From Streptococcus gordonii (GTDB lineage Bacteria > Bacillota > Bacilli > Lactobacillales > Streptococcaceae), in the NCBI RefSeq assembly GCF_001553855.1, contig NZ_LQWV01000012.1, forward strand, positions 1 through 64,000: a stretch of 64,000 nucleotides of DNA. The letters are read 5' to 3'. This document shows positions 38,804-50,264 of this stretch, piece after piece. Both the position numbers and the translations under genes were made by a program. The first letter of the stretch is position 1; each line of letters opens with the position of its first letter. The notes under the pieces are model-generated. The model was given only the letters and a program-made list of their open reading frames with translations. It searched no databases and was not told the origin of the DNA.

Positions 38804-39475
38804 CTACTTAAAGAAATTTACATTATGCAGATGAGGAATGTTTCGAATTTCTTCGACAGCTTCTTCACAGCTACGGCTATCCACTTCAATAATCATTATT
38901 GCTTTCTCGCCAGCTTTTTCACGTGTGACATTCATTTGAGCAATGTTGATATTGTAGCGTGAGAGGGCCTCGGTAACGTGAGCAATCATACCAGGGACAT
39001 CTTGATGAACAATAATAATAGTAGGTGTGTTCATGCTGAGGGAAACTGAAAAACCATTCAGCTCTGTTACTTGAATATTGCCCCCTCCAATAGATACCCC
39101 AGTAACACTAATTGTTTTATGATCGTTTTTTATTGTAATTTTCGTTGTATTAGGATGTGGAACATTACTATCTTTTTGAATAGACCAGACAACTTTGATG
39201 CCTCGTTTATGGGCTATTTCTAGACTATTGGGAATCTCTGGATCATCCGTATCCATTCCTAAGATTCCCGCTACAAGAGCTAAATCAGTTCCGTGTCCTC
39301 GATATGTTTTAGCAAAAGAATTAAAAAGCTGAAATTCCACTTCAGTAGGTTCATCGTTAAATATAGAATAGACTATTTTTCCAATACGAACGGCTCCTGC
39401 TGTATGGCTACTAGATGGTCCAATCATTACAGGGCCAATAATATCAAAAACAGATTGAAATCTTAATGATGACAT
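38804..39475 (-). CDS. sdaAB: L-serine dehydratase, iron-sulfur dependent, beta subunit
   Basis: A 223-residue subunit with the serine-dehydratase beta domain (SVFDIIGPVMIGPSSSHTAGAVRIG, about 8-32) and a C-terminal ACT domain (about 145-220), which usually senses an amino acid. First gene of the sdaAB-sdaAA operon. The operon is flanked on both sides by genes for LysM proteins; in S. pneumoniae I recall one such LysM neighbour. Confidence 0.94.
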   Translation of the reverse strand: MSSLRFQSVFDIIGPVMIGPSSSHTAGAVRIGKIVYSIFNDEPTEVEFQLFNSFAKTYRGHGTDLALVAGILGMDTDDPEIPNSLEIAHKRGIKVVWSIQKDSNVPHPNTTKITIKNDHKTISVTGVSIGGGNIQVTELNGFSVSLSMNTPTIIIVHQDVPGMIAHVTEALSRYNINIAQMNVTREKAGEKAIMIIEVDSRSCEEAVEEIRNIPHLHNVNFFK

Positions 39476-39800
39476 GATTTCTCCTCGTGTAAAGTTCTAT
39501 CTTCATTATAACAAAGTTAGGGGGTATCTGCTTCATTTTTAAATAAAAAATTATAAAATAACAAATCCTATAAATTAGGATAATCATTTGAAAGTCAAAA
39601 TAAAATTTCTTATTTTAAGCCTTTTATAAGCTTTCTTTTTCTAATTTAAACAATTTTGTAACATTTATCATATACTTTAAAAATAGAGGTAACATAGAAC
39701 CTGTATGATAGGAGTATAGCAAAATGATAGATATGAGACCAAGAAAAAATCATGAACTTTTTGTATCTCGTTTTGCTAGTTACAAGAAAAGGAGAATAAA
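39476..39800. other. Intergenic region between sdaAB and second LysM gene
   Basis: 325 nt, very A/T-rich and divergent, so it must hold both promoters. Visible: a palindrome ATCCTA-TAAAT-TAGGAT around 39567-39583; TTTAAG-N5-TATAAG (39614-39630), one base off a CiaR site; TGTAAC-N5-TCATAT near 39658, weakly like a WalR repeat; and a short ORF (see 39724-39822). None of the regulator calls is secure. Confidence 0.4.
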
Positions 39801-39822
39801 ATGCAAGTACAGACATTTTTAA
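39724..39822 (+). CDS. Possible 32-aa leader peptide ahead of the LysM gene
   Basis: A short ORF preceded by AGGAG starts [20 protein letters not shown] and ends 20 nt inside the LysM gene in another frame. The product is very basic and has no recognised relative. The overlap with the downstream start could couple their translation, but the ORF may also be chance in an A/T-rich leader. Confidence 0.25.
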   Translation: MIDMRPRKNHELFVSRFASYKKRRIKCKYRHF

Positions 39823-40364
39823 AAAATAAAAAAAATACAGTAAAGACAGGTGTAGTAAGCTTAGCAGCTTTAGCTTTATTCCTACCAGTAATAGCAAACG
39901 CTGATAGTTATACCGTGAAGTCAGGAGATACACTTTCTGCTATTGCGTCAGCTAATAATACAAGTGTTGAAAAGCTAGCTGAACTGAATAAAATTTCTGA
40001 TGTAAATCTTATCCATGTTGGACAAGTCCTAGAAGTAGGAGGACAGAAGGAAAACAAGACAGAAACTGCACCAACTACAACAACATCTGAGGTTAACAAT
40101 ACGAATACAAACACAGCAAATGCTTCTTCAGGTTTAAGTGCGGAAGATGCAGAAGCTAAAGAATTTATCGCTCAAAAGGAATCAAGTGGTAGTTATACTG
40201 CTCAAAATGGTCAATATTATGGTCGATATCAATTAACTATTACATACTTGAATGGAGATCTCTCGCCTGAAAATCAAGAGAAAGTGGCAAATGAATATGT
40301 AACAAGTCGATATGGTTCATGGTCAGCTGCTAAAAACTTTTGGTTAGCAAATGGCTGGTATTAA
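39801..40364 (+). CDS. Secreted LysM protein with transglycosylase-like C-terminus
   Basis: A 187-residue exported protein: signal peptide (about 1-33, ending IANA), one LysM domain ([20 protein letters not shown], about 34-80), a Thr/Asn-rich linker, and a C-terminal domain with [24 protein letters not shown] that resembles small staphylococcal and streptococcal transglycosylases (catalytic Glu in QKESSG). AAAGGAG stands 8 nt before the ATG. Similar in layout to the LysM gene at 37217 but with a different C-terminus. Confidence 0.87.
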   Translation: MQVQTFLKNKKNTVKTGVVSLAALALFLPVIANADSYTVKSGDTLSAIASANNTSVEKLAELNKISDVNLIHVGQVLEVGGQKENKTETAPTTTTSEVNNTNTNTANASSGLSAEDAEAKEFIAQKESSGSYTAQNGQYYGRYQLTITYLNGDLSPENQEKVANEYVTSRYGSWSAAKNFWLANGWY

Positions 40365-40369
40365 AAGGA

Positions 40370-40393
40370 AACTCTCAATTTTGAGAGTTTTTC
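40370..40393 (+). terminator. Terminator after second LysM gene
   Basis: Stem AAACTCTCAA / TTGAGAGTTT followed by T residues, just past the stop codon. Confidence 0.8.
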
Positions 40394-40409
40394 TTTACAC
40401 TATTGTAAA
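40394..40409. repeat. Palindrome TTTACA-CTAT-TGTAAA
   Basis: Perfect inverted repeat upstream of the mnmA promoter, one of several with the same arms and a 4-nt centre in this window (28772, 43779; degenerate at 37901 and 43911). Could be an operator for an unidentified regulator. Confidence 0.45.
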
Positions 40410-40485
40410 CATTCTTGACAAAAAGTTAACTGGGCTAGTAGAAGGAAGCATTCTCTATTTGTTTGTTCTTATAAAAATTTCGTGC

Positions 40486-41695
<1,210 letters not shown>

Positions 41696-41833
41696 ATTGA
41701 CAATTCAGTACAATCTGCTAAAATAAGATAAGCAATACCTATGATGGTCAAAGCTCATGGATGTTGCAGGCTTTTTTGTCCTGCACTTCTGGAGACTTGG
41801 CCTTTTTTGGTGAAAAAAACGAAGGAAAAAGAA

Positions 41834-43753
41834 ATGTCACACAATTTTACTGAAAGTTATGATATTATCGTGATTGGAGCAGGGCATGCTGGGGTTGAGG
41901 CATCGCTGGCTGCTAGTCGAATGGGTTGCAAGGTTCTTTTAGCAACCATCAATATTGAGATGCTGGCCTTTATGCCCTGCAATCCTTCTATCGGAGGGTC
42001 TGCTAAAGGGATTGTTGTCCGTGAAGTAGATGCATTGGGCGGAGAAATGGCCAAGAATATTGACAAGAGCTATATCCAAATGAAGATGCTTAATACCGGC
42101 AAAGGCCCTGCAGTTCGTGCTCTTAGGGCCCAGGCGGATAAGGAAGTTTACTCCAAAGAAATGCGGAAGACTGTTGAAAATCAAGAAAATCTGACTCTGC
42201 GGCAAACCATGATTAATGAAATCTTGGTAGAAGATGGTAAGGTCATTGGGGTTAAAACGGCAACTCATCAGGAGTATGCAGCTAAAGCCGTCATTGTTAC
42301 GACTGGAACAGCCTTGCGGGGAGAAATTATTATTGGTGATCTCAAGTATTCATCTGGTCCAAACCATAGCTTAGCAGCCATTCCTTTGGCAGATAATCTG
42401 CGTGATCTAGGATTTGAAATTGGTCGTTTTAAAACTGGAACTCCTCCACGTGTTAAGGCGTCATCTATCAATTATGATGTGACCGAGATTCAGCCAGGTG
42501 ATGAAAAAGCCAATCATTTCTCTTACACATCTCGTGATGAAGACTATGTGAAAGATCAAGTGCCTTGCTGGTTGACTTATACCAATGCAGAAAGTCATGA
42601 AATTATCCAAAATAACCTGCATCGTGCTCCTATGTTTTCAGGTATCGTTAAGGGTGTGGGACCTCGCTATTGCCCGTCAATCGAGGATAAGATTGTCCGT
42701 TTTGCGGACAAGGAACGCCACCAGCTTTTCTTAGAACCTGAGGGTCGTGATACAGAAGAAGTTTATGTGCAGGGGTTGTCAACTAGTTTGCCAGAAGATG
42801 TGCAGAAGGACTTGGTTCACTCTATCAAGGGTCTAGAAAATGCCGAAATGATGCGGACAGGCTATGCCATTGAGTACGATATGATTATGCCTCACCAGTT
42901 GCGGGCAACCTTGGAAACCAAGAAAATTTCTGGGCTCTTTACAGCAGGTCAGACCAATGGGACTTCTGGTTATGAAGAAGCTGCTGGTCAAGGGATTATT
43001 GCTGGGATTAATGCGGCCTTGAAGATCCAAGGTAAGCCAGAGTTGATTTTGAATCGAAGTGATGGTTACATTGGAGTCATGATTGATGATTTAGTGACCA
43101 AGGGAACCGTAGAACCATACCGACTCTTGACCAGCCGAGCTGAGTACCGTTTGATTCTCCGCCATGACAATGCAGATATGCGTTTGACAGAGATGGGACG
43201 AGAAATTGGTCTGGTTGATGATGAACGCTGGGCTCGTTTTGAGATTAAAAAAAATCAGTTTGACAATGAAATGAAGCGTTTGGAATCTATCAAACTAAAG
43301 CCTGTCAAGGAAACAAATGCTAAGGTAGAAGCGCTTGGCTTTAAGCCTCTAACGGATGCAGTAACTGCCAAAGAATTTATGCGGCGTCCGGAAGTGTCTT
43401 ACCAAGATGTGGTTCAGTTTATTGGTCCGGCGGCAGAGGAGCTTGATGAAAAGATTATCGAGCTGATTGAGACAGAGATTAAGTACGAAGGCTATATTTC
43501 TAAAGCACTTGATCAGGTTGAAAAGATGAAGCGCATGGAAGAGAAGCGCATTCCAGCTAATATTGACTGGGATGATATTGACTCGATTGCAACAGAAGCA
43601 CGACAGAAGTTTAAGAAAATCAATCCAGAAACAATTGGTCAGGCTAGTCGTATTTCTGGTGTTAATCCAGCAGATATTTCCATTTTGATGGTTTACTTGG
43701 AAGGAAAAGCACGTAGCATTTCAAAAAATAAAGAAAAACAAAACCACGTTTGA
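41834..43753 (+). CDS. mnmG: tRNA U34 carboxymethylaminomethyl modification protein MnmG (GidA)
   Basis: A 639-residue FAD-binding enzyme that works with MnmE to add the carboxymethylaminomethyl group at U34 of several tRNAs. The dinucleotide-binding motif [12 protein letters not shown] (about 13-24) and the GidA signatures [11 protein letters not shown] and [16 protein letters not shown] are present, and a helical C-terminus follows. I chose ATG 41834 (MSHNF...) rather than an upstream in-frame ATG at 41741, whose extra residues do not look like the family. The 138-nt space after mnmA has a TGCAGG/CCTGCA hairpin. Confidence 0.96.
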   Translation: MSHNFTESYDIIVIGAGHAGVEASLAASRMGCKVLLATINIEMLAFMPCNPSIGGSAKGIVVREVDALGGEMAKNIDKSYIQMKMLNTGKGPAVRALRAQADKEVYSKEMRKTVENQENLTLRQTMINEILVEDGKVIGVKTATHQEYAAKAVIVTTGTALRGEIIIGDLKYSSGPNHSLAAIPLADNLRDLGFEIGRFKTGTPPRVKASSINYDVTEIQPGDEKANHFSYTSRDEDYVKDQVPCWLTYTNAESHEIIQNNLHRAPMFSGIVKGVGPRYCPSIEDKIVRFADKERHQLFLEPEGRDTEEVYVQGLSTSLPEDVQKDLVHSIKGLENAEMMRTGYAIEYDMIMPHQLRATLETKKISGLFTAGQTNGTSGYEEAAGQGIIAGINAALKIQGKPELILNRSDGYIGVMIDDLVTKGTVEPYRLLTSRAEYRLILRHDNADMRLTEMGREIGLVDDERWARFEIKKNQFDNEMKRLESIKLKPVKETNAKVEALGFKPLTDAVTAKEFMRRPEVSYQDVVQFIGPAAEELDEKIIELIETEIKYEGYISKALDQVEKMKRMEEKRIPANIDWDDIDSIATEARQKFKKINPETIGQASRISGVNPADISILMVYLEGKARSISKNKEKQNHV

Positions 43754-43770
43754 TAAAAAACGTGGTTTTT
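43739..43770 (+). terminator. mnmG terminator
   Basis: Stem AAAACCACGT / ACGTGGTTTT followed by T, overlapping the mnmG stop codon. Confidence 0.85.
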
Positions 43771-43802
43771 ACACTATATTTACAGTATTGTAAACATAGT
43801 GT
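43771..43802. repeat. 32-bp hyphenated palindrome upstream of gdpP
   Basis: ACACTAT-a-TTTACA-GTAT-TGTAAA-c-ATAGTGT: both nested arm pairs match perfectly, the only break being one A/C mismatch. It follows the mnmG terminator directly. A degenerate TTTACT-TTGC-TGTAAA copy lies at 43911-43926. It looks like a protein-binding operator rather than a terminator. Confidence 0.6.
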
Positions 43803-44093
43803 AAATAACATTCGCCTGATATGGATTGAGTTTAAAAGCTTGTGAAAAAGAACTTTTAATTATTAAACATGACTGAATAACTAGCTTTTTTGAGTGGATT
43901 CACCAATATGTTTACTTTGCTGTAAATTTTTTTTACAACTATGACAAAAAACAATCAACTAGAGGATGATGCAATCAATTAAGAAATAATCACTAAATTT
44001 ACCAAAAATTTAGCTAACACGAATAAGTCTAGAATCAGTAGAAACTCGCTTTTTTATTGAATTTATGGTAAAATGGCGGGTAAGAGGTTTGTG
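43803..44093. other. gdpP upstream region
   Basis: About 290 nt without a gene, A/T-rich. It contains the degenerate palindrome at 43911-43926, a perfect stem CTAAATTT-ACCAA-AAATTTAG (43993-44013), and an extended -10 TGGTAAAAT (44065-44074) immediately before gdpP. The likely transcription start is only about 15 nt before the chosen start codon. Confidence 0.5.
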
Positions 44094-46073
44094 ATGAAAA
44101 AATTTCATTTTGCCCCAATTCACTTTGTAATGCTGGGCGTTATTTCTTTTGGAATCTTAGCAGTTTTACTGAGAGCGTTTGGTGAAGGAACGCTTGTTTT
44201 GCTTGCTACCTTTTTGGTAGTGGCCTTTTTGGTTTCCCTTCTAATTTATCAACAAAAGTTTTTTGAAACAGCAGAATTTGAACAAATTCAGTATGTTAAT
44301 CACCATGCAGAAAATAGTTTGGCATCTTTACTAGATAAAATGCCTGTTGGAGTCATTAAAATTAAAGAAGAAACTGGTGAAGTTGAGTGGTTCAATCCTT
44401 ATGCTGAGTTGCTTTGTACAACAGAAGATGGGGATTTTGATACACAAATGCTACAGCAGATGATGGAGACAGGTTTAGAAGGTTCTGGTCGCTACATGAC
44501 AATCGGTGACAAGAAATATTCGATTTATCTGGATCGTTCCTCTAATGTTTTCTACTTTTTTGATGCTTCTAATGAGTATGATGCAACTGCAGAATTAGCA
44601 ACTACACGCCCTGTTATTGGTATTATATCTGTTGATAACTATGATGATTTAGAAGATGTTGTATCAGATTCGGATATCAGTCAGATTAATAGTTTTGTTG
44701 CCAATTACATTGCTGAATTCTCTGATCGCCATCGTATGTTTTATCGTCGTGTAGGTATGGATCGTTTTTATCTTTTTACAGATTTTACGGTACTTGATCA
44801 GTTAATGCAGGATAAATTTTCAGTTATTGATCAATTTAGGATTGAAGCTAAGAATCGTGAAATACCCCTGACTCTCAGTATGGGCTTCGCTTATGGAGAT
44901 GGAGACCACGATCAAATCGGTAAAACGGCTTTGTTAAATCTAAACCTAGCTGAGGTTCGTGGAGGAGATCAGGCTGTCGTAAAAGAAAATGCTGATGGCA
45001 AGAATCCAATCTTCTTTGGAGGTGGCTCTGCTGCTGCAGTGAAGCGTACACGTACACGTACTCGGGCCATGATGACCGCTATTTCGGATAAAATTCGTAG
45101 TGTTGATCAAATTTTTGTTGTGGGTCATAAGAATTTGGATATGGATGCTTTGGGTTCGGCAGTTGGAATGCAACTTTTTGCAAGCAATTTAATTGATAAG
45201 ACATATGTTGTCTATGATCAGTATCAAATGGCTGCAGATATTGAGAGAGCTGTCAATAAACTCCAAGAAGAAGGTCAGACCAATATGGTAACTGTTGCGG
45301 AAGCCATGACGATGGTCACAGGAAACTCTTTACTCATTATGGTTGACCATTCTAAGCTTAGTTTGACCCTATCTAAGGATTTTTATAAACAGTTTTATCA
45401 GACTATTGTAATTGATCATCATCGACGGGATGATGATTTCCCAGAAAATGCTGTCATTACTTATATTGAAAGTGGAGCCAGTAGTGCTAGTGAGCTTGTG
45501 ACGGAGTTGCTTCAGTTCCAAAATTCTAAGAAAAATAGATTAAGTAAGATGCAGGCCAGTATTTTGATGGCTGGAATGATGTTGGACACTAAGAATTTCA
45601 CCTCTCGCGTTACTAGTCGGACATTTGATGTGGCTAGTTATTTACGGACACGGGGCAGTGATAGTGTGACAATTCAAGATATTTCTGCAACAGATTTTGA
45701 TGAATATCGGGCAGTTAACGAGCTGATCCTACGAGGTAATAAGATATTACCAAACGTCATCGTAGCTAGTGGGCCAGAAGATAAGAGTTATCAGACGGTC
45801 GCAATCAGTAAGGCGGCGGACACTATGCTTGCTATGTCGGGGATCGAAGCAACCTTTGTGGTAAGTAAAAATACGCAAGGTTATGTTTCGATTTCAGCTA
45901 GAAGTCGTAGTAAGATTAATGTCCAACGTATTATGGAAAATATGGGTGGTGGCGGCCACTTTAATCTAGCAGCTGCTCAGATTAAAGACCTTACGGTTGC
46001 AGAGGTTACCCGAAAATTAAACCAAGAAATCATTGATGAAGTGATCAAAAAAGAAGAGGAGATAGTAGAATGA
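44094..46073 (+). CDS. gdpP: Cyclic-di-AMP phosphodiesterase GdpP (Pde1)
   Basis: A 659-residue membrane enzyme that hydrolyses c-di-AMP, controlling turgor, wall homeostasis and beta-lactam tolerance. Two N-terminal membrane segments (about 5-52), a PAS-like domain (about 75-150), a degenerate GGDEF domain (about 165-300) and the DHH/DHHA1 catalytic module: [15 protein letters not shown] (about 347), [16 protein letters not shown] and [13 protein letters not shown] chose ATG 44094 because AAGAGG lies 6 nt upstream and the product starts [10 protein letters not shown]. It overlaps rplI by 4 nt. Confidence 0.95.
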   Translation: MKKFHFAPIHFVMLGVISFGILAVLLRAFGEGTLVLLATFLVVAFLVSLLIYQQKFFETAEFEQIQYVNHHAENSLASLLDKMPVGVIKIKEETGEVEWFNPYAELLCTTEDGDFDTQMLQQMMETGLEGSGRYMTIGDKKYSIYLDRSSNVFYFFDASNEYDATAELATTRPVIGIISVDNYDDLEDVVSDSDISQINSFVANYIAEFSDRHRMFYRRVGMDRFYLFTDFTVLDQLMQDKFSVIDQFRIEAKNREIPLTLSMGFAYGDGDHDQIGKTALLNLNLAEVRGGDQAVVKENADGKNPIFFGGGSAAAVKRTRTRTRAMMTAISDKIRSVDQIFVVGHKNLDMDALGSAVGMQLFASNLIDKTYVVYDQYQMAADIERAVNKLQEEGQTNMVTVAEAMTMVTGNSLLIMVDHSKLSLTLSKDFYKQFYQTIVIDHHRRDDDFPENAVITYIESGASSASELVTELLQFQNSKKNRLSKMQASILMAGMMLDTKNFTSRVTSRTFDVASYLRTRGSDSVTIQDISATDFDEYRAVNELILRGNKILPNVIVASGPEDKSYQTVAISKAADTMLAMSGIEATFVVSKNTQGYVSISARSRSKINVQRIMENMGGGGHFNLAAAQIKDLTVAEVTRKLNQEIIDEVIKKEEEIVE

Positions 46074-46522
46074 AAGTTATTTTTTTAACAGATGTGAAAG
46101 GTAAGGGCAAAAAAGGGGAAGTAAAGGAAGTTCCTACAGGATATGCTCAAAACTTTTTGATTAAGAAAAATTTAGCAAAAGAAGCAACTGCTCAAGCTAT
46201 TGGTGAGTTACGGGGTAAACAGAAATCTGAAGAAAAAGCCCATGCTGAATTAGTTGCTGAAGCTCAAGCGATTCAGGCCAAATTAGCAGAAGAAGCAACT
46301 TTGGTTGAATTTACTGAAAAAGTTGGTCCGGATGGTCGGACGTTTGGCTCTATTACCAGCAAAAAAATTGCAGAAGAGTTAGAAAAACAATTTGGTATTA
46401 AGTTGGACAAACGCAATATCAAAGTGGATTCACCGATTCGTTCAGTAGGTCTGATTGATGTTCCAGTGAAGATTTACCAAGATATCACAGGTGTCATCAA
46501 TCTGCGTGTCAAGGAAGGATAA
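46070..46522 (+). CDS. rplI: 50S ribosomal protein L9
   Basis: A 150-residue L9 with the N-terminal globular signature [20 protein letters not shown] and [13 protein letters not shown], the long central helix, and the C-terminal domain. ATG overlaps the gdpP stop (ATGA). The gdpP-rplI-dnaC order is standard in streptococci. Confidence 0.97.
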   Translation: MKVIFLTDVKGKGKKGEVKEVPTGYAQNFLIKKNLAKEATAQAIGELRGKQKSEEKAHAELVAEAQAIQAKLAEEATLVEFTEKVGPDGRTFGSITSKKIAEELEKQFGIKLDKRNIKVDSPIRSVGLIDVPVKIYQDITGVINLRVKEG

Positions 46523-46544
46523 GTAAGGGAGAGAGGAGTTCTTT

Positions 46545-47900
46545 ATGGCAGAGATTGATGAATTACGAGCACAGCCTCAAGATATTTTAGCTGAGCAGTC
46601 TGTTCTGGGAGCTATTTTTCTTGATGAGAGCAAGCTCGTTTTCGTTCGTGAATATATCGAGCCAGCTGACTTCTTTAAGTATGCCAATCGTTTGATTTTC
46701 AAAGCCATGATTGATTTGGCTGATCGTGGTGATGCAATTGATGCCACTACCGTTCGAAATATTCTGGATAGCCAGGATGATTTACAAAACATTGGTGGAC
46801 TCAGCTATTTGGTTGAAGTGGTTAACTCAGTGCCAACCTCTGCCAATGCGGAATATTATGCTAAAATCGTAGCTGAAAAAGCTATTTTGCGTCGCTTAAT
46901 TGCTCGGTTGACAGACTCTATCAATCAAGCTTACGATGGAGCAAGCCCGGCAGATGAAATTATTGCTGGTGCGGAGAAGGCGCTCATTGATGTCAGTGAG
47001 AATGCTAACCGTAGTGGTTTTAAAAACATCAAAGATATCTTGAATATCAACTTTGAAAACTTGGAGGTTCGTTCTCAACAAACTTCTCATATCACAGGGA
47101 TTGCGACTGGCTATCCTGAGTTGGATAAGATGACCACAGGTCTACATGAGGAAGAATTGATCATTTTGGCAGCACGTCCTGCGGTCGGAAAAACTGCTTT
47201 TGCCCTTAACATTGCTCAGAATATTGGGACGAAACTAGATAAGACTGTCGCTATTTTCTCTCTGGAAATGGGGGCAGAGAGCTTGGTAGACCGGATGTTG
47301 GCTTCTGAAGGAGTTATTAATTCGCATTCTATCCGTACAGGACAACTAAGCGATGAAGAATGGCAGAAAGTAACCATCGCTCAAGCAAATCTGGCGCAAG
47401 CCAGCATTTATATTGATGATACACCAGGGATTCGGATTACAGAAATTCGCTCGCGGGCGAGAAAGTTGGCTCAAGAAACAGGCAATTTAGGCCTAATTTT
47501 GATTGACTACCTGCAGTTGATCACAGGAACCGGACGCGAAAATCGTCAGCAAGAGGTATCAGAAATTTCTCGTCAGCTGAAGATTTTAGCAAAAGAGTTA
47601 AAAGTACCAGTAATTGCCTTAAGTCAGCTCTCTCGTGGAGTAGAGCAACGACAAGATAAACGGCCAGTGCTGTCTGATATCCGGGAATCTGGATCTATCG
47701 AGCAGGATGCGGATATCGTAGCCTTTCTCTATCGGGATGATTATTATGATCGTGCTGGCGATGAAGAAGAAGGTATTCCAAATAACAAGGTGGAAGTTAT
47801 TATCGAGAAAAACCGTAGCGGTGCGCGTGGTACGGTAGAATTGATTTTCCAAAAAGAATACAACAAGTTCTCAAGTATTTCTAAAAGGGAGGAAGTATAA
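46545..47900 (+). CDS. dnaC: Replicative DNA helicase DnaC (DnaB family)
   Basis: A 451-residue hexameric helicase of the replication fork, named DnaC in Firmicutes. The N-terminal domain (about 1-110, SVLGAIFLDESKLV) is followed by a RecA-like motor with Walker A ARPAVGKTAFALN (about 210), Walker B LILIDYLQLI and the sensor RESGSIEQDADIVAFL. Full length. It follows rplI by 22 nt, with a ribosome site GGGAGAGAGG. Confidence 0.97.
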   Translation: MAEIDELRAQPQDILAEQSVLGAIFLDESKLVFVREYIEPADFFKYANRLIFKAMIDLADRGDAIDATTVRNILDSQDDLQNIGGLSYLVEVVNSVPTSANAEYYAKIVAEKAILRRLIARLTDSINQAYDGASPADEIIAGAEKALIDVSENANRSGFKNIKDILNINFENLEVRSQQTSHITGIATGYPELDKMTTGLHEEELIILAARPAVGKTAFALNIAQNIGTKLDKTVAIFSLEMGAESLVDRMLASEGVINSHSIRTGQLSDEEWQKVTIAQANLAQASIYIDDTPGIRITEIRSRARKLAQETGNLGLILIDYLQLITGTGRENRQQEVSEISRQLKILAKELKVPVIALSQLSRGVEQRQDKRPVLSDIRESGSIEQDADIVAFLYRDDYYDRAGDEEEGIPNNKVEVIIEKNRSGARGTVELIFQKEYNKFSSISKREEV

Positions 47901-47901
47901 A

Positions 47902-48192
47902 ATGAGTGATGCATTTACAGATGTAGCAAAAATGAAAAAAATTAAAGAAGACATCAAGGCACATGAGGGGCAGATTGTCGAGATGACTCTGGAAAATGGG
48001 CGGAAGCGTCAAAAGGATAAAAAAGGACGTTTGATTGAGGTTTATCCTTCTTTATTTATAGTAGAATATACAAATGACAATGTTCCAGCTGGAGACTCTG
48101 CAAGTACTTATGTAGAATCTTATACTTACTCAGATATTTTGACAGAAAAGAACTTGATTCGCTATTTTGATGATGAAAGCGAAGAACAATAA
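47902..48192 (+). CDS. Veg family protein (DUF1021)
   Basis: A 96-residue protein with the Veg pattern: KMKKIKEDIKAHEGQIVEMT, then ENGRKRQKDKKGRLIEVYPSLFIVEY, with the acidic C-terminus seen in cocci. In B. subtilis Veg stimulates biofilm formation through the SlrR/SinR pathway, which streptococci lack, so its job here is not known. It is translated just after dnaC with GGGAGGAAG upstream. Confidence 0.85.
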   Translation: MSDAFTDVAKMKKIKEDIKAHEGQIVEMTLENGRKRQKDKKGRLIEVYPSLFIVEYTNDNVPAGDSASTYVESYTYSDILTEKNLIRYFDDESEEQ

Positions 48193-48203
48193 AGAAAGGA
48201 TAC

Positions 48204-48232
48204 AAGATTGGGCTTGAGCTGCAATCTTTTTC
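48204..48232 (+). terminator. Terminator after veg
   Basis: Stem AAGATTG ... CAATCTT with an 11-nt loop and a T run; closes the gdpP-rplI-dnaC-veg operon. Confidence 0.6.
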
Positions 48233-48316
48233 CTTTTGTATGATTACAGTCAGTTTTTGCGACGGTCTTTTATTTGTAGTATAATATTTGAAAAGATAAA
48301 GATATGGAGGCAATGT

Positions 48317-49504
48317 ATGGATTTAACGAAACGTTTTAATAAGAATTTAGATAAAATTGAAGTATCGATGATTCGTCAGTTTGATCAGTCCATATCAAGT
48401 ATTCCCGGGGTTTTACGCCTAACTTTAGGTGAGCCAGATTTTACAACTCCGAACCATGTAAAAGAAGCGGCTAAGGCTGCAATTGATGCCGATCAGAGTC
48501 ATTATACTGGTATGAGTGGCTTGCTTGAGCTAAGACAGGCAGCCAGCGAGTTTGTTAAAGAAAAATATAATTTAGACTATAAACCAGAAAGCGAAGTGTT
48601 GGTGACTATTGGTGCAACAGAAGCTTTGTCTGCAACCTTGACAGCTATCTTAGAAGAAGATGATGTTGTTTTACTTCCTGCACCTGCTTATCCAGGATAT
48701 GAGCCGATTGTTAATCTTGTAGGAGCTAAAATTGTCGAGATTGATACAACAGAAAATGATTTTGTCTTGACCCCTGAAATGCTAGAAAAGGCTATTTTGG
48801 AGCAAGGTGAAAAAGTCAAGGCTGTCATCCTGAACTATCCAGCCAATCCAACTGGTGTGACCTATTCTAGGGAGCAAATCCAGGACTTGGCAGCAGTGTT
48901 GAGTAAATATCCAGTCTTTGTTGTCTGTGATGAAGTTTATTCGGAGTTGACTTACAGAGAAGAGGCTCATGTTTCCATCGGTCAGTATCTACCTAAGCAA
49001 GCCATTGTTATCAATGGTCTTTCCAAATCTCATGCTATGACTGGTTGGCGATTAGGCTTTATCTTTGCGCCTGCTGAGTTTACCGCTCAGATCATCAAGA
49101 GCCACCAATATTTGGTAACAGCTGCAAATACTATGGCACAATTTGCAGGGGTAGAAGCCTTATCAGCTGGAAAAGACGACGCTCTTCCTATGAAGAAGGA
49201 ATACATCATAAGGCGAGATTATATCTTAGAAAAGATGAGGGACTTGGGCTTTAAAATTATAAAACCGGACGGTGCTTTTTATATCTTTGCTAAGATTCCG
49301 GATGGGTTTACGCAGGATTCGTTTGCTTTTCTGAAAGATTTTGCTGAGAAAAAAGCAGTTGCTTTTATTCCAGGTGCAGCTTTTGGCCAGTATGGGGAAG
49401 GCTATATTCGGCTTTCTTATGCAGCTAGTATGGAGGTCATTCGAGAGGCTATGAAGCGACTCAAGGAGTACATGGAAGAATATGATGCAGTCCATCACGA
49501 GTAA
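48317..49504 (+). CDS. Pyridoxal-phosphate aminotransferase (class I, AraT/PatA-like)
   Basis: A 395-residue fold-type I aminotransferase, probably acting on aromatic or branched amino acids or aspartate with 2-oxoglutarate. Elements seen: [12 protein letters not shown] (substrate/domain signature), [12 protein letters not shown], cofactor-contacting DEVYSELTY, and the PLP lysine in [17 protein letters not shown] (about residue 237). ATG 48317 was chosen because ATGGAGG lies 6 nt before it; the upstream in-frame ATG lies in the promoter region. It overlaps recO by 23 nt. Confidence 0.9.
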   Translation: MDLTKRFNKNLDKIEVSMIRQFDQSISSIPGVLRLTLGEPDFTTPNHVKEAAKAAIDADQSHYTGMSGLLELRQAASEFVKEKYNLDYKPESEVLVTIGATEALSATLTAILEEDDVVLLPAPAYPGYEPIVNLVGAKIVEIDTTENDFVLTPEMLEKAILEQGEKVKAVILNYPANPTGVTYSREQIQDLAAVLSKYPVFVVCDEVYSELTYREEAHVSIGQYLPKQAIVINGLSKSHAMTGWRLGFIFAPAEFTAQIIKSHQYLVTAANTMAQFAGVEALSAGKDDALPMKKEYIIRRDYILEKMRDLGFKIIKPDGAFYIFAKIPDGFTQDSFAFLKDFAEKKAVAFIPGAAFGQYGEGYIRLSYAASMEVIREAMKRLKEYMEEYDAVHHE

Positions 49505-50264
49505 AGCGCTAGTACTCTATAATCGAAACTTTCGTGAAGATGACAAATTAGTAAAAATATTTACAGAACAGGCTGGCAAGCGTATGTTTTTCGTGAAACA
49601 TGCCACCAACTCTAAGCTGAGTCCTGTTATTCAGCCCCTTACCTTGGCAAATTTGCTTATGAAGGTGAATGATGATGGTCTGAGTTATATTCAGGATTAC
49701 CAAGATGTCCAGCCTTTCACTCGGATTAATAGTGATTTGTTCATCATGGCCTATGCGACCTATGTCGCTGCCTTGGCAGACGCTAGTATTCCGGACAGTC
49801 AACCAGACGCTGCTCTTTTTGCTTTTCTGACAAAAACCTTGGAGCTAATGGAAGAAGGTTTAGACCATGAGATTTTGACAAATATTTTTGAAGTTCAGAT
49901 TTTGTCCCGTTTTGGTGTTTCTCTGAATTTCCACGAATGTGTCTTTTGTCATCGAACTGGACTACCTTTTGATTTTTCCTTTAAATTCAGTGGTGTCCTC
50001 TGTCCGGATCACTATCGTGAGGACGATCGTCGCTGCCATCTCCACCCCAATATACCATTTTTACTTGATCAATTTCAGGCAGTGGAATATAGCACTCTGG
50101 AAACTATTTCACTAAAAGCAGAAATTAAGCAACAACTACGCGAATTTATAGATCAAATTTACGACGATTATGTTGGGATTCATTTGAAATCAAAGAAATT
50201 CATTGATTCTCTAGGAGACTGGGGAAGTATTTTAAAAGATAAAGAAAATAAGGAGTCAATATGA
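49482..50264 (+). CDS. recO: DNA repair protein RecO
   Basis: A 260-residue partner of RecF/RecR that anneals ssDNA and loads RecA. N-terminal OB fold ([22 protein letters not shown]), helical middle, and a zinc-finger-like segment [10 protein letters not shown] ... VLCPDHY. It starts inside the end of the aminotransferase gene and overlaps plsX by 4 nt, so it is translationally coupled. A two-mismatch parS-like sequence (49585-49600) lies within it. Confidence 0.95.
   Translation: MMQSITSKALVLYNRNFREDDKLVKIFTEQAGKRMFFVKHATNSKLSPVIQPLTLANLLMKVNDDGLSYIQDYQDVQPFTRINSDLFIMAYATYVAALADASIPDSQPDAALFAFLTKTLELMEEGLDHEILTNIFEVQILSRFGVSLNFHECVFCHRTGLPFDFSFKFSGVLCPDHYREDDRRCHLHPNIPFLLDQFQAVEYSTLETISLKAEIKQQLREFIDQIYDDYVGIHLKSKKFIDSLGDWGSILKDKENKESI
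49585..49600. other. Degenerate parS-like sequence in recO
   Basis: TGTTTTTCGTGAAACA matches 14 of 16 positions of the parS consensus; the mismatches are in the left half-site. About 31.5 kb from oriC. May be weakly bound or chance. Confidence 0.35.

Noticed and set aside
39614..39630. TTTAAG-N5-TATAAG as a CiaR site for the second LysM gene
   Set aside because: Second half-site is off by one base and no good -10 lies at the required 10-bp spacing; kept only as a note.
41741..41833. N-terminal extension of MnmG from an upstream ATG
   Set aside because: The extra 31 residues are unlike the family, and ATG 41834 has a ribosome site and gives the normal length.
44017..44026. CACGAATA upstream of gdpP as a combox (cin-box) for ComX
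   Set aside because: One base off the TACGAATA consensus, and a better extended -10 lies just before gdpP; no late competence gene is adjacent.
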